Positions 23,605 to 36,511 of a DNA stretch of 64,000 bases are shown here, piece after piece. This DNA comes from Pohlia nutans (taxonomy: Eukaryota; Streptophyta; Bryopsida; Bryales; Mniaceae): contig CM040107.1 in NCBI GenBank assembly GCA_022496805.1, positions 12,172,501 through 12,236,500 of the forward strand, read 5' to 3'. The notes under the pieces are model-generated. The model saw only the letters and a list, made by a program, of their open reading frames with translations. It was not told the DNA's origin and did no database searches. Position numbers and translations under genes: made by a program. Within the stretch, counting starts at the first letter, position 1, and each line of letters begins with the position of its first letter.

Positions 23605-23739
23605 ATGACCTCTCACGCCCGTAGTAAATAAGGCCAGGAAGTCCACAAAGGGAATTACCAGCAACCTGATTTCAAAATGAGAAGTAAGAGCAAATGGAGA
23701 CGTACGTGCCTTCTATACTGCCTTCCTCCTCCCTCCCGC

Positions 23740-24110
23740 TCGAACGAGATTGACCGGCCGTACGAGCCCGTCAGCTCCTCCGATCCGAGTCGGCCGTCCA
23801 ATCTGTCGTCCGAACCGTGTCGACCGTCCGATCTTAGTCGTCCGATGGGGCGTCGACGGCCGTCCGGCCGACCCTAAACTCAAAACCCTAAGGCTTCCGC
23901 TCCATCTTCTCGACGGGTGCGTTTGAAGCATCCCGTGCGTTTTCGACGTCCGATGCAGCCCGTGCGATCTAGTCCTCCCGATGGACCCCGTCCAATCCAG
24001 ACCGTCCATTCCAGCGCCTCCGGTCGAGCCCATCCGATGCACCCCGTCCGATCCAGACCGTCCCTTCCTGCGCGTCCGATCCAGCCCAACGCTATCGGAC
24101 GGCATATAGG
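23740..24110. repeat. CCGTCCGATCC-type motif array
   Basis: CCGTCCGATC, CCGTCCAATCCAG, CCGATGCA and close variants are packed together, with one Pro/Arg-rich low-complexity frame on each strand as a side effect. It lies ahead of the hAT transposase remnant and resembles the subterminal motif arrays of the other elements here. Confidence 0.6.
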
Positions 24111-24449
24111 ATGGCAAAACGGACCAGTCGCGTCCGCTTGTGAAGGGGCAGGGTTGTTGAATGGCTAACTCAACCGCTGGTTCGTCGGATGGTAGTATAA
24201 ATTATGAAGGTTTTCTTTTGGTGAGTTCATTCAAACTGACCAATGTTCAAGGGCTATGGGAAACATTTTGTATCCTCTGCTTGACCATTACAGAGTTTGA
24301 ATGCGCAATTGTCAAATTCTTTTTGGAATTTGATAACTCTTGTATTTGATATACCTCATACAATTTTTCGTCACGCGATTATGAGGTATTGCACGCCGTC
24401 ACTTAAAACTATTGGGTAGCGGAACCTAAACCCTTTTCAACCTTTCAAG

Positions 24450-25425
24450 ATGCCAAGCGATTGGGAAGATTGGTATGTGGATATAGCCCTTGGAAAAGTA
24501 AAGTGCTTATTATGTGCATCACTTTTTGCAAAGAAGGCGGCGAGGATGTTGAGCCACCTTGGATACCAAAACGCATCAAGAAACCGTGACAGTGGTGTAG
24601 GTATATGCAAGTGACTTATACCGTACATTAAAGGGCTCTTTCTTAATTGCAAAGGAGATCCTCCAAAGCGTCAAAATCCAGATCAATCCGATGAATGTCG
24701 CACTCCGAGAGCGGGGAATATGGACATCATGGCACTCCGCACACCGCAATCAATGGATCAAGAGTCACGTGATGGACCACAGGAGATTCCAAATCAGAGG
24801 TCAGGTTCTAATTAATTGAAACTACCGCGAACAGACCACCATCCTCGGAACGTGACAGTGCAGCTAGCTGGGCCGGCTGTCCATTGCGACAAGAAGGAAT
24901 TCCAGAGGGTTTCGAGGAAGAGAAACGAAGGGAGTTAGAAGGGAGAAATGAAGGGAGAAACGAATGGGCAAGGTTCTTTTACAAGGCGAATATTCCTTTT
25001 TGGATAGAACGAAATTCAACTTTCAAAGACGCCATACGGAGGACTTCCAATATTGAGGACCGTACAAACCACCCTCTTACAATGACTTATGGAAGAAACT
25101 CTTGGTGCAGGCCAAGAATGAGCTAGGGGTTGTCTTGGAAGGTAAAATGGCAGATAGCGTTCGCAAGTTTGGAGCCACGTTGACATTTGATGGATGGAGC
25201 TCGTGCACAAACCAACCGTTATTCAATGCAATGATAGTGTCTACAGTAGGAGAACATTTTCTTGGATCGGTAGACACTTTGGGACATTCGAAGACAGCAG
25301 CGTACCTAGCATCAATCATAGCGAAGTTAATTGAAGACGTTGGATTGCAGAACGTGGTGCAAATTATCACTCCCTTCTATAGTAAGGTTGCGTATTGCGG
25401 TGAAATCACAGTCATGTTTACTTGA
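24450..25425 (+). pseudogene. hAT transposase remnant (BED finger and DUF659)
   Basis: From ATG 24450 a BED-type zinc finger is visible: DWYVDIALGKVKCLLC...MLSHLGY (C-x2-C...H). A decayed linker follows with several stops. WARFFYKANIPFW (24967-25005) is the usual start of the catalytic region, and after a frameshift near 25060-25100 the DUF659 block is clear: ATLTFDGWSS (25180), LFNAMIVST, FLGSVDT, IIAKLIEDVG and NVVQIITPF (25350-25375). The catalytic Asp expected in the ITD motif reads ITPF. The C-terminal hAT dimerisation domain is not seen. hAT elements move by cut-and-paste with 8-bp duplications; no termini were identified. Confidence 0.75.
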
Positions 25426-25429
25426 AATC

Positions 25430-25930
25430 AGTTCCATACATCTCGCATCAGTAGCAAATCAATAGCAAGGTCGATGTAGAAGGCAATGCAATTTGAAGAC
25501 GTGAGATAAAATATTCACCAGTGCCCAAGTCATTATAGTGATCTGTGTAATACAGTACGCTTCTGGGCTGTGAGTTGCTACTGCGTGCAATATACTCAAA
25601 GTATGGATTGAATTTCCATCATGTGTTCTTGGCGCCTCTCTGTGCCTTTGGGCGCTGTCAGATATCTTGCAGGTGAAGGTGATGCCGCCACACCTGGTCT
25701 CCTTACGAGTTGTAGGTATCCCGGCCATTATGAGCAGCATTTGACGGAAAACATCTTGTCAACATATGAACAACGTCATTGCAGAATGTCTTGAGCAGAG
25801 AGTGTGTTACACTGAAATTCTGTAAGTCTATTGCATGCTCGTTCTGTTGCCGATGAAATAGGTACAGTGCACTGTATGATTTCCCATCACGAGATTTTCA
25901 GGGGCATGTTGGTGGCAGAAACAAGCTCTC
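25430..25930. other. no gene seen between hAT remnant and next gene
   Basis: Short frames only. This may be lost hAT coding sequence or promoter DNA of the gene that follows. Confidence 0.3.
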
Positions 25931-25931
25931 G

Positions 25932-27377
25932 GTGAAGGGCATCCATGTGCCCGTCGAAGTATTATCGTCCGATCATTCTTCTAAGGACTCCCAACCGCAA
26001 ACTCGGAAGCATGGAAAGGAAATAATGAGCCAGGCGAGTATAGTGAAGTCGAGACCAACAAATTTTGGAGCTAGGCCCAGGGCTGGAGTTGAACTGTTCC
26101 AAAGCGAGTCGTGGAATCCTGAGAGCCCCCATCCCCCGGACTATATGGATGATGAGGAGAAGACAAGCATCGGGGTGGACCACACGACCGCTGTGGAAGC
26201 ATTACAGAAGTTGAGGTGGCCAGAGAATCATAGAGATCTGTACGAAGAGGACGTACAAGGAATCGGCACCCCAAACTCACCGGTCGAACAGAAGGTGGAC
26301 AAACCTGGGATTCTGGGAAGCACAAAGCAATTGGAGGATAGCTCCTCGGACGAATGCGATGGGACAAAAGAAGAAGATTTTGGAAGCCACGGTGGTGGGA
26401 GCGACGAAGAGGAGTTGCCAGTGTTACCGAAGGTTCCTGTGAAACGGAAGCTAATGAGCGAAGCATGTGGCTCCGCGTCGAAAAATCAAAGAGGATCGAG
26501 GAACAGCAAAATTGCATCCACGAAGAAGCAGAGAACACCACTCTTTGACGCAGCTGTCATAACGGAGCTCGAATTTGGCCCGCGACCTATGAACTCTGTG
26601 AGTACTCTCCTTACTAATCACTGTTAAACTAAACATGGATTCCAATTTGCCACGACCATGACATAACATAGGACCCTGTAATGTTGGAATTGAGGTGTGC
26701 CCAATTCAAGACTAAGGCACTCAAAGTAGTGATTGACTTGATCATTAGTGAGAAGGAGTAACATAATGGACAAAGACATCGCCTAAAACGAAGAGACCCG
26801 CTCATAGCGGCGATACAAATTGTAAGGATGCCCATCTCTGTCACCCGAATTTCTGATTTCACTGATGTGACCTTGTGTAGAATCCGATAAGACCACGGAT
26901 GAAAATCTGATTTCTTCACCTCAATTATGAAAGGAAAGTTGTAGTGGAAGCATATGCAAGAGTAAACCACAGGTCACGGTGCCAAAACGATGAGAACAGA
27001 CTGTCCAAAAAGGGCAACAGTTGATCACTGTAATAAGAGTATTTTACAAAGACACGCCAGTCATGTTGAAGAAGGATGTGAGGTTTTCGAAGCACATCAG
27101 CTTTTTGGACCAAGCGGAAGGTCTTCCGAACTGCTCAGTCCTGTGGCGAGTCTGTTACCTCATTCAAATTCCCCGCATGGAGGAAATCACTCGCATGATG
27201 GGCAATTGTACTTCATCTTTGTGTGGAAGAGCAACATCGAATAACCCGGACGTGGGGTCCAGTGGAAGGGTACCAAAATCAGTCTCTACAAGGAGTCATT
27301 CAGTGAACCGTGCAAAAGGACGCCAGACCTTACCGCCCATAAAAAAACCGCAGGCAACGAGGGGAAATGGCAAGTAG
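25932..27377 (+). pseudogene. unrecognised multi-exon gene
   Basis: Exon 1 (25932 to about 26597) encodes an acidic, Ser-rich protein with a Lys/Arg-rich end (KRKLMSEACGSASKNQRGSR) and finishes at AACTCT|GTGAGT. A second coding-like stretch starts after a CATAG acceptor near 26671 (DPVMLELRCAQFKTKALKVV...RMPISVTRISDF) and contains TAA, TAA, TGA and TAG stops to about 26970. A third starts after CAACAG near 27020 (ITVIRVFYKDTPVMLKKDVRF...GLPNCSVLWRVCYL) and runs to 27377. The splice-like borders and conserved-looking wording suggest one gene. I do not recognise the family. It could be the second ORF of the neighbouring hAT-like element or of another transposon. Confidence 0.4.
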
Positions 27378-27429
27378 CTCGGGTGAAAAAACATAACCGA
27401 GAGGCGTTGCTGCAAGAGCTAGTACGGAC

Positions 27430-30379
27430 CCCCCCCCTCCGTGACTTTATGCATGCTCATTTTGTCCACGCAGATGCTTGTACAACTCATCTCCCTGATT
27501 ATTGACCACCAATACGTGAGAATAACTGTAATATGACAAAGAGATTCAGTAGCGGACTGCCATTTATTGCACTGGAATTTGGACTTGTTAATCTATTAAT
27601 GAAACGAACGAAATGTTGTATTATCGTGACCGTAGCGTGTTGGAACCCACCCTAGACCCCTAATTAGTGACGCTCAAATTTGACTTGGATATGGGTGGGA
27701 TTTACACATAGGTGCCTGCAGTTGTACAGGAAGTAACTCCAAACCCGAATCCGCTAGCACTTGGCATGTCCAGGTACCACGTACTGCTAGAGGCATGGGC
27801 ACAGTTCTCCCGTCCAGCACAACCAAATCGCCATGGACATGGCTAGTGCTGGCTCTGGAACGTCCTATGTAAGCGTGGACAAAGTATTGCAGTACCTATA
27901 TGAGTTTTCAAGACAAGCATTTCAGCAGCAACTTGGATATCACGGTGTCTTCACTCACGTGGGCGGTTTGATCGCGCCGATTTTTTGGTGTTATCGATCT
28001 TATCAAACCCTAAAACCGTAGGAGTGTTATTCACTATTTTTGGAGGACAGAGGATGAAGCTCTGCAGTGAAAAGTTTTCATCTTTGAAGTTGTGCTTGAA
28101 ATAGGGTACAAGAGGACTGATATTTTGAATCTTGTACCATGATTGTAGACCGGCTTATATGTATCCCAAATGTACCGTTGTTGTAAATTTCAGTTATAAA
28201 TCCACGGTATGCTTCGAAACGATAAACTGGCGTTGGGGTGTGAAGTGATCGATGAGCGCTTGAGCCAATTATGCCGATTCTGGCCATGCGGTTCTCGGTA
28301 CAGTCCTCCAGGGAGTCATTGTTCAATCTTTGAGGTTGACTGGAATGCGGGTGTTATGAATGAATAAGAAACGCACCAGTCATAAACCTTCAGCTAGCTT
28401 ATACCTTCAGCTCGAATCTTTTTTCCCATGCTGAATACTGACGCAGTGTACGTTCTGGGGAAAAAAACCAATGCCCCCGCAGTGATGGATCGAGTTAGTT
28501 CCTTGGTCAGGACTCAACGTCAATTCACCAGTCATTAAGGGATTGCTCACAAACTAATGAACTCCCAGCGCTCACTCGAATTGGAGCCATGTCCAGTTGT
28601 CAATCAATCTCCAATGGGTTCATCTGGCTGAATCCCCATGCACATCACTGTCACGGTTGTGCAAGTCCGAGTGACATTGGATGCATGCAAATCATTTACA
28701 ACCCTAAAACTATGTAACCTGCTACAAATTGCGAGTTGCTCTATGTACAGTGGAGCTTTTGCTATCTGCTGCTCGTTGTATGTTCTGGGGCTGGGGGCGT
28801 AGAAGTGCCGCGTTTTCATAACTAATGTATTCAACAACAAACAGTTTGCGTATCATTGTCGCAGGAATTGGAAGACCCCTAAACCGCCTACAATATCTAC
28901 TTCCCATTTATCTATCCGGGTGGCAACTTCCACACATGAACTCAGACTGTAAGGCTCGAGACCAACATGGCAGTCATCAAATGTACTAGCGCATGTGGCA
29001 GTGGCTTGGAGCAACAGTTGTACACAGATCATTTGTGTGCACGCTGCAGATTCACGAACATCAGAGACCAAGGATGCAGCTGGACTCAGAATGCGGGTGT
29101 CAATCGGTCGACTAGGGTGTGTTGCAGGTGGGATTCGAACTGTGCAATGGGCGATGCAATTACGAGTGTATAAAAGATGAACTCAAATCACAGTGCAAAA
29201 ACGAACTAGGGGTGGGTACGCAGAACCGCATGACACTCAGAATGTCGCAGTAGCATTTGCGACTGAAAAAATTCAAAACCAGATCCGTTCGCACTGGCAA
29301 TTGATGTCTCTGCTCATCCTCAATCCGCAACAGATTGAACAAATTCAAGTGACACTCAAGTGACCATTGACAACCGATTGCTTTACATACAAGCCGTGCT
29401 GCATCTGACACCCGAAGCTTGGTAACTGAAGCGGGCCAGTTCCACACGGCACGGTGCAGTTCTGGGATGGAAGGACTGGATTGCAAATTCTAGTTTATTG
29501 AAATCCGACGCTAGTTTAGTCCACCATGCGAAGTAATTGCATGTGATACCCAGCCGTCTGGTTTATGTACAATCCAATTAAGTTTCATTGCACCGATCAT
29601 TTGGTCTGTCCCCACAAATGTTGACTTTCACTTAGCACCACCCGGCACCTAAAACCGTGTGAATATCATGCATGCATACGGTTGGATTCTCCAACACGGA
29701 CAACAATATAATGTGAGCCTCAATGTTTCCAGGATAGCATGAAATTGCTGTGAGTGAGCGGTCGCCAGCCAGGCAGTGAGCCACGGTGATTGCAACCGGT
29801 CACCAGCAGAACAACAGAAAGAGGAAGCACTGGTCTCCATGCAATTACAAATTAAAGATGCACATATCCCAAAAGCACCCTAAAACCGTCCGTAAGAAAG
29901 GTGCAATCAGAATTTGTAATACTGACAAACGTCGAAATAGTAAATTAAGTTTTGACACATCCATCTGTGAATTGAAGCACAACCATTCGACCATATGACC
30001 TGAACAATGGTATTTGGCTAACCAGCACTCATTCCGGTTTTGGCTGCACCACCATACCCTCAAACCCCGAACATGCAACATAAATAGAATACATGCATAC
30101 AGCATGCACCACACCTCGAATTGAATGACAACCGGATTGCAATATTCCCAAACAGAGCACGCACAACTCAATTGTCGACACGCATTTAAAAATACAATAA
30201 TTTGATGCGTACACCTAAATCGACAGCCATGCGCGTTTGCGCACTGTGCAATATAATACCAGTGTTATTGCGTCACTCACAACCAAAGCAACTTGGATGC
30301 ATGCAAAGAATGTTAACAATTGAGCGTCAATACGCACGCAAAAAAATTCCCTGATGACAGTCAACGGAAAGTTCAATTA
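27430..30379. other. noncoding region with scattered repeat words
   Basis: No convincing coding frame. Words such as CTAAAACCGT (28010, 29650, 29880), TTGGATGCATGCAAA (about 28678 and 30293) and CACCAGTCAT (28370, 28518) recur. It may be the 3' subterminal part of the minus-strand transposase element at 30.4-33.1 kb. Confidence 0.35.
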
Positions 30380-33111
30380 TCACTCAAATTTGAGGAAAAA
30401 ACGAATCGCGAAAAAAGTGGTCAAAAGTACCGCAACAGGAAAACGAGTGTGGTACTTTTGGACCATGTTTTCTACTACTGTGTGGACACAATTTAAAGAG
30501 TCTCCATCCGAGCAAATCGCACAAAAGCATGACAACTTTCGAACAAAAAGTTGCGTTGGATCAGCAACAGCAAATGAGTACACTGAATGCAAGGCCTAAG
30601 AACCTTTAACGGTCTCACATTCATAAGTGCGTTGCCTCATACTATCTTTGGGAATTTCCGAGAAGTATCGGTTGACATCCTTGATGCCCGTCTTCTCAAA
30701 GTTCGTGTCCACCCGGCCAGCCATAGTGTCATTGAGAAAACTCACAGCATCATGTGCGTTTTGCATTCTCCTCCATGTGTCGTGTAATTGCGACTGCCGC
30801 AAAGCACGCTTCACAACAGCACCTGCACCGTCCCATTCCCCCTTTCCATGACCGGTTCCAAAAAAGTGTCAATTCATAGTGCAACCATTTGTGAGGCCAG
30901 GATATCTAGCCACAAAATACAATGCTCGAGCGCCTTTGAACTGGCCAGCACAACCGTTCGACAACACAACATGGTGATTGGGGAGAATACCTACTAGGAG
31001 GTGCACAAAAGTTAATCAATTGAGGCGTTCAATGTATGATACAACTGTACAAGTGCTGATTTATGTACAGAAAGTACCATAAAATGCAGAACATGTACAA
31101 AAGGTATCGAACTCTAAACCTAGAATTGTATAGAAATTACTGGCATTGAACACTCTGTGAATTTAAACACAATATGCAATGGAGCTCTATCGGAATTCAA
31201 TGCACATATGAGCACATACTTCAAATAACTATGCAGTAAATGTATGAAGGACAAAACAGGAATACAAAATTGAAACTATCTTGCACACCTTGAGACTGTA
31301 GCCATCGCCAATGCTGCATCATGCAATGCTGGACAAAGAGAGAATCGTGATGTTCGTCGTCAGTTATGTAGAAATGGGAGTCTTTCACAAGCTCCCCATC
31401 TGGTTTTTTCCAGTATGTAATGTGCACAAGGATACTGATCTGCGTAGAGCACCAATACATGCTCTGAATTTGGTTTTGAATCTCAAAAGTGTAGTTCTCA
31501 GCAAAATCAATATGAGACAAAATCACGTCTTCGCCCATACACTCCATCGAGCGCTTGCAGTGATAGTCTTGCCACCTTGCGATGAAGTTATGCCATACAA
31601 ATTGAGGCAATTTAGACTTCAAGTATTCAAAAAATACTTCGGAGGAGGTCTCTTTATAGACCCCTACGATCCTCTTCCTAGGCCTCCCATCTCGCGTTTG
31701 CCCAATGATTTCATTTTCGAAACACTTCAAGGTGACAGTCCATGACGTTGTAGACTCTAAAGGGCATATTGGCAGCTTTGAAATACCACATTGAGTACAA
31801 GTACCCATGACGCACGACAGAGCATGCCCCTCTGCGTTCTCTGGCTTAGGGCACACGATCTCCTGCCAAAGCAATGTTGTGCCAGGGTAGGTCTTGAGGT
31901 GGGCATTGCATTTCACTCTTGCACTCTGAAGAGGCACATAGCACACGCGCTTTGACACTTCTCCAAGATATAAAATCCCTTCCTCCCATCCCAAATCTGA
32001 TTCAACCCTTCTCTGAGCATGTCAATCTCTACATGATATCTACAACAACAGACGTTCCTCTCGTTGCATGCTCTTACAAAATACGGCTTGAGTGACTCGA
32101 AGGCTCTTTGCTTGATTGGAGTGTCTAGGTGCGCCTCAACAAATCTCTTATAGAAAGCGGTCTGCACAAATGGAAAGAACTTTTAAGAAGAGATAGGGGC
32201 AACTCGGTCCTCCAAATGATGGAAGCTGTATCCCCAAATATATAAAAACAAATCCCTAAAGTACAACATTGTCCCCAAGCAATCCTATGTGTACAGTCAA
32301 GTACAAATTGGTTGGAGTAAACGGTTCATACGTGAGTTTCAAGTAGGTAGTGGGTGCAATGTTGTTCTTTTACATTGCGGCTTATCCACTTTTGCACAAT
32401 CTCCTTTCTATTGGGGCTCACTCGAGTCTGTTCCGTCCACCATTTAGAAACAACCTCCTTGACCTTGTTCGGCACTCCCGGCCTCCTTTTGCGTCTTGCA
32501 AGTGCCAAAGGCATAGCACTCAAGCACATAGTACGTCGGCGGCTTAAAGCTACCCTCAAATTTGTAGGATGAACTTTCAAAATCCTAGATAGATCTTTAG
32601 TGCTAGTCACTGAAGTAGAGACAGCCGCATCGAGAAGAACAGCCTTCCTAGCAAGCATATATGCCGAGTGAACACCCTTCACAACCTCTAACTCGACTTC
32701 GTAATTTTTAAGGAATTCGTATTGGACCTTTGCATCTTGCCCACGAGGATAATACTCTAGAAGAAACACAGCAATGCACTCATGCTCTAGAAAGCACTCC
32801 ATGACCTTCAATCGAAAAGAGGCATGGGGACAACATTCCATCTGAGTCATGAAAAAATTCACCAACTCAGACACCACACACGACACATCACGTGAAGACA
32901 TGATCTCTTCTCCTTCCTCTGGTTCCTCCTCCGCAACTGCAAGCAACTGAGCGTCCCTTAGTCTCTCCTTTCGCAGGTGTCGACTTCTTTGTTGTCTCTC
33001 TGCTTCCCCTTCTCGCAATCTCTCCCTCATCGCATTATATTCCTCCACCCTTGCACGAAGTCCCTTCCTCTTCACTCCTGAACGTTCTTGTGCAGGTCTT
33101 GCATTCCCCAT
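30380..33111 (-). pseudogene. three-exon DDE-type transposase-like gene
   Basis: Exon 1 runs from ATG 33111 to about 32332, beginning with a basic coiled coil and ending in a helix-turn-helix-like basic block (VKEVVSKWWTEQTRVSP). Exon 2 (32161 to 31289) has CCCRYHVE, CQSACAMC and the segment HIDFAENYTF...QNQIQSMYW (about 31480-31510). Exon 3 starts at 30990 and reads VVLSNGCAGQFKG, FFGTGHGKGEWDGAGAVVKR (30800-30865) and, near the end, CFCAIC. Introns 32331-32162 and 31288-30991 have GT-AG borders and keep the phase. D in IDFAENY, D-to-N in SNGCAGQF and E/D in HGKGEWDGAG look like an RNase H-fold triad, the middle one lost. Breaks are a frameshift near 31905, TGA at 30871-30869 where Trp is expected and TAG at 30595-30593. 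I recall this family from non-angiosperm plants, algae and animals but cannot name it. Confidence 0.6.
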
Positions 33112-33595
33112 TGGACCTACAAACGCAAGAAGCAAGATGGAAGCAAAATTAAAAGATAACACGACAAAGATAACACCCATTGGCGCTAGGTGCCAGGGGC
33201 CAATCCAAGAGGCGCATATAGAACGATTGTCTGTAGAAGCGACAAAAGAAACGCCCCACGTTAGAAAAGCGCACCCTGAAACCGCCGGAATTAAGGGAGT
33301 ACACACCCCCGCACAATTTGTACGAATTGTACTCCGCGTAAACGTTGGTACTGAGCAATAAAAAGAGCGACTGTAGCGTGCGTCTACGTTACAGCCGACT
33401 GCGCGCGAGCCGACTTCGGGGCTAGCCCGGCCTTTTTCTTGTCTCTTTGTGTGCAGATTCTCAGCCGACCAATTGATGGCGAAAGGCAAGTCGACTGACC
33501 GCGGCCCATGACGTCGCTGGTCCTCCGCACCACCGACTTACGAAATTCCGATCCACACTAGGGAAGGGCTCTACAAAACCCTAGCCTTTCAGTCG

Positions 33596-35823
33596 ATGCA
33601 GCCAATTTGGGAGTGGCGGGAGTACGCCAATGAACACTTGACCGAGGCGGATTTCATCAAGTCGATTGACGTCTCCGAGTTTGTAGCACTCGACTGGGAC
33701 AAATCCCAACGCGCGCCACGCATGGAACTGATCGAAGAGTTTGTCAACGCCGCAACAGTCGACGTCAGAGGGAAGACGATCACGGCCCGCGTTCGCACTC
33801 AAACAGTCACAATCGACTCGATTGTCGTCCACGAAGTCGTGAAACTCCCATTCGGCATTACTTCACAGCCGATTGTCCGTCCGGAGTACCCACCACGTGG
33901 GTTCGAGGAGTATTGTGCTGCCGGCAGGACTGCTGAGGGCTACAGCATCTGCCACTGCAAAGCCAAACACCACAAGCGACTGATGGCGTTCATTCAAGGC
34001 CTCGGGTTCAAACACAAGACGACCTACATCAGCAACGAAATGCTCGACGGCCTATGCACAGTCGGGTCCCTCACTGACCGCGCCATGAAAATGGGACTGG
34101 GTGACATGGATGTCCAACTCAATCGCCATCGACATCAAGACGATGGAGACTACGAAGACCACGATCTGCCCTTCACCGGAGGTATCGGACTTACTCTTTG
34201 AATCTTATTTTCCTAGCACTGACGAGGAGTATACGCGCTAAACGGTCGCCCAACAGAACACCAACGACCGACGTCGACAGTCGGAGAACTCGGAAAACAA
34301 CTCCCGAGGACCCGACTACATAGTATTCCAAGGCGGACTTCGAGTCGACCGGACATCGAAGGCACACAATTGACTTTCCCAACCAGTCGACCAGGGCCAA
34401 ACCACGCCCGACCCAACGGTAGCGACCGCCACTACCGGGATTCAACCGACCGCCGATCGAAGAGAGACCGGCTCCTCACTTGCGCGGAAGTGGGACCAGG
34501 AGCGATGAGAGAAGCGTGCCAAGCGAGGTAAACTCACCCACTTAAGCCACCTTCTACTTCGACAGGTCGACCTGACCTCATCCGACAGCGAGGTCCAGTC
34601 GACTCCACCACCAACACCAGGCGGAATCCCCCTCCCTGACACACCTCCGCCCTCATTATCCAAATTTGCGCCGCTCAACCTTGAAGCGGCCTACAAACCG
34701 GCACCACCCGGGGAGTTTCTCCAGCCATCACCCGTCTCACCAACGCCTCGACCCCCAACGTCACCCGGGGTCAATCGACCAGCACCCGACTCACCAACAT
34801 CACGAGCCACGACATTATCGATGCTAGCGCCTAGACGACGTCCACGGATCAGTGAGTCGACTCGAAGATATCGGCTCCCGAGTGAACCTCCTTTTGTTAG
34901 AGAAGGTTCAGGCCAAGACCACCCTTCAAGCCGAGCTCGACCGCAGCTGATTGGAGAGCAGTCGACTGGCCAAGGACTCCACAGCCTACAAGCAGTAGGT
35001 CGACAACCTCACTACCGAGCTGGCAAACATGCGCACTACGCTGACTATCGTCACCGAGGAGAAGATTCAGACGGACAACCAACTCGCCCAGCTCATAGTC
35101 AACCTCAACGCCAGTCGACAGCAACAACAGACTCACCAAAGCGAGCTCGTGGTAGTACAAAACAAACTCGGATCGGCATGAGCCGAGGAAGCAGCAACCC
35201 GGCTCAGTCTTCAGCAAGCTCGGGAAGATATAGTCGACTGCAACAACCGACTCGACCAGCTGCTACAGGACAACAAGGCGAAGTCTTGACAATTTGCAAC
35301 AAGGGAGCTGCAACTCTACAAACTTGCGCGTATACCGACTCCGATTGAAGGCAAGAAACCGAATCAAGATTCTCCTCCACACCCTCAGCACCGACCGCTT
35401 GCAGCTCAACATGTATCGCCGGCAACTCGACCGACTACAGCTCGACCACTCGGACTTGGAGATCCCACCATTTGACAAAGAAGAAGACGAGGATAAGAGC
35501 CACCTCGAACCCGACCATTAGCTCTGGGAGAACCAGTCGACTGACGATGACGAAGTATTCACTACCGACGTCAAGTTGAGTGAGGACAACAAGGCGGACG
35601 ACAGCGAGTCGACCAATGAAGACGAGGATTGAGACGAGCAGCAGGAAGACTAGCAGACACCGGCAGTCGACCTCCAAGACACGGTGCAACAGCAGCCAAC
35701 AGCACAACACCCCCTTTCACCACAGCAGCAGCAGGACCAGCAGCTCCCAACACCCGACCAGACGACGACAGCACACACACCATCGGCAGTCGACACCCCA
35801 ATCGACTCACCTGCGGTCTCTTA
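33596..35823 (+). pseudogene. accessory gene C: globular domain, Pro-rich linker, coiled coil, acidic-Gln tail
   Basis: The first 201 codons (33596-34201) are uninterrupted: WEWREYANEHLTEADF, ALDWDKSQRAPRMELIEEFV, GFEEYCAAGRT and LMAFIQGLGFKHKTTYISNEML. A Pro/Arg-rich linker follows (about 34220-34860) with two TAGs, probably after a short intron ending TTTTCCTAG near 34217. A long coiled coil (34880-35300) stays in one frame across TGA, TAG, TGA and TGA stops, each at a place where Arg (CGA) or Gln (CAG) would suit the heptads. After a frameshift near 35325 the tail is Asp/Glu-rich and then Gln/Pro-rich. The whole gene is dense in GTCGAC/AGTCGACT words, inside and outside codons. The architecture matches accessory ORFs A, B and D. 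Function unknown; I infer a DNA-binding or anti-silencing accessory protein of a transposon. Confidence 0.5.
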
Positions 35824-35829
35824 ACCACA

Positions 35830-36510
35830 CTCTCTTGGGTTTGACTTTTTCAGGAATGCCTTCAGATATTTGCTCACCCGTCATGACCCAGGACTCCAGC
35901 GACGTCAACCACTGACGAGTCGACAATAGTCCGGATCGACTACTCGCAGACGTCTCGACCGCGGGTGACTCGCAGACGTCTCGACCGCATATTGTCATTC
36001 CTTGTGACCTTTTTCTCTAGTCGCCTACCAGGGTAGACTAAAGTCCACAGGAGTGTACTTAGCTCACAGGGAGGGCAATGTTAACCGAATATTCCCTAAG
36101 GCTAAGAGTAGGCTAGTATATACCCGGCAGGAATAGACCCGGCAGGCGATACACGGTAGTACAGGCTGGTACAGACTGGTCGACCCGACTTTTCCGGTCG
36201 ACCAGTCTGACACATTGTCAAACCAATCTCCTATATGTACTTCCCCTCTCGTTTAGAGAGTTGTTGCTATACATTTTGTACATCTTCTTTACTTGCAGCC
36301 TCCATTGTACTTCATTCTTGTTGTAGTCCTTCGTGTGTGCACTAGTATGTTAGACTACTGCTGTAGTAGTATCATTTCCTGCTCTTGTATCGCTCTTGTG
36401 GTTGCATCTTGGTTAGTTGTAGTAGTTTGTAGGTATGCAGGAGCCGACTTACGAGCATACTGGTGCCTTTTCCTAGTTGACAGTACGTTCTCCTTTGTTA
36501 GAAACCTCTT
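35830..36510. other. 3' flank of gene C with hairpin and GTCGAC words
   Basis: No gene. It contains duplicated words (GACGTCTCGACCGC at about 35946 and 35974; ACCCGGCAGG twice near 36125), the hairpin at 36172-36209 and a T-rich stretch. Confidence 0.4.
36172..36209. other. 14-bp perfect hairpin made of GTCGACC
   Basis: CAGACTGGTCGACC (36172-36185) and its exact reverse complement (36196-36209) flank a 10-base loop. It contains the same GTCGAC word that saturates gene C, so it may mark the end of that element or act as a transcript-end hairpin. Confidence 0.75.
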
Positions 36511-36511
36511 A

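Noticed and set aside
29115..29150. Second tRNA-like sequence (GGTGGGATTCGAAC)
   Set aside because: Only B-box-like text is present; no A box at a suitable distance.
33112..33489. 126-codon upstream extension of the minus-strand transposase ORF
   Set aside because: It lacks the basic coiled-coil character that starts at ATG 33111 and is interrupted by a TAG acceptor-like site; probably leader or intron.
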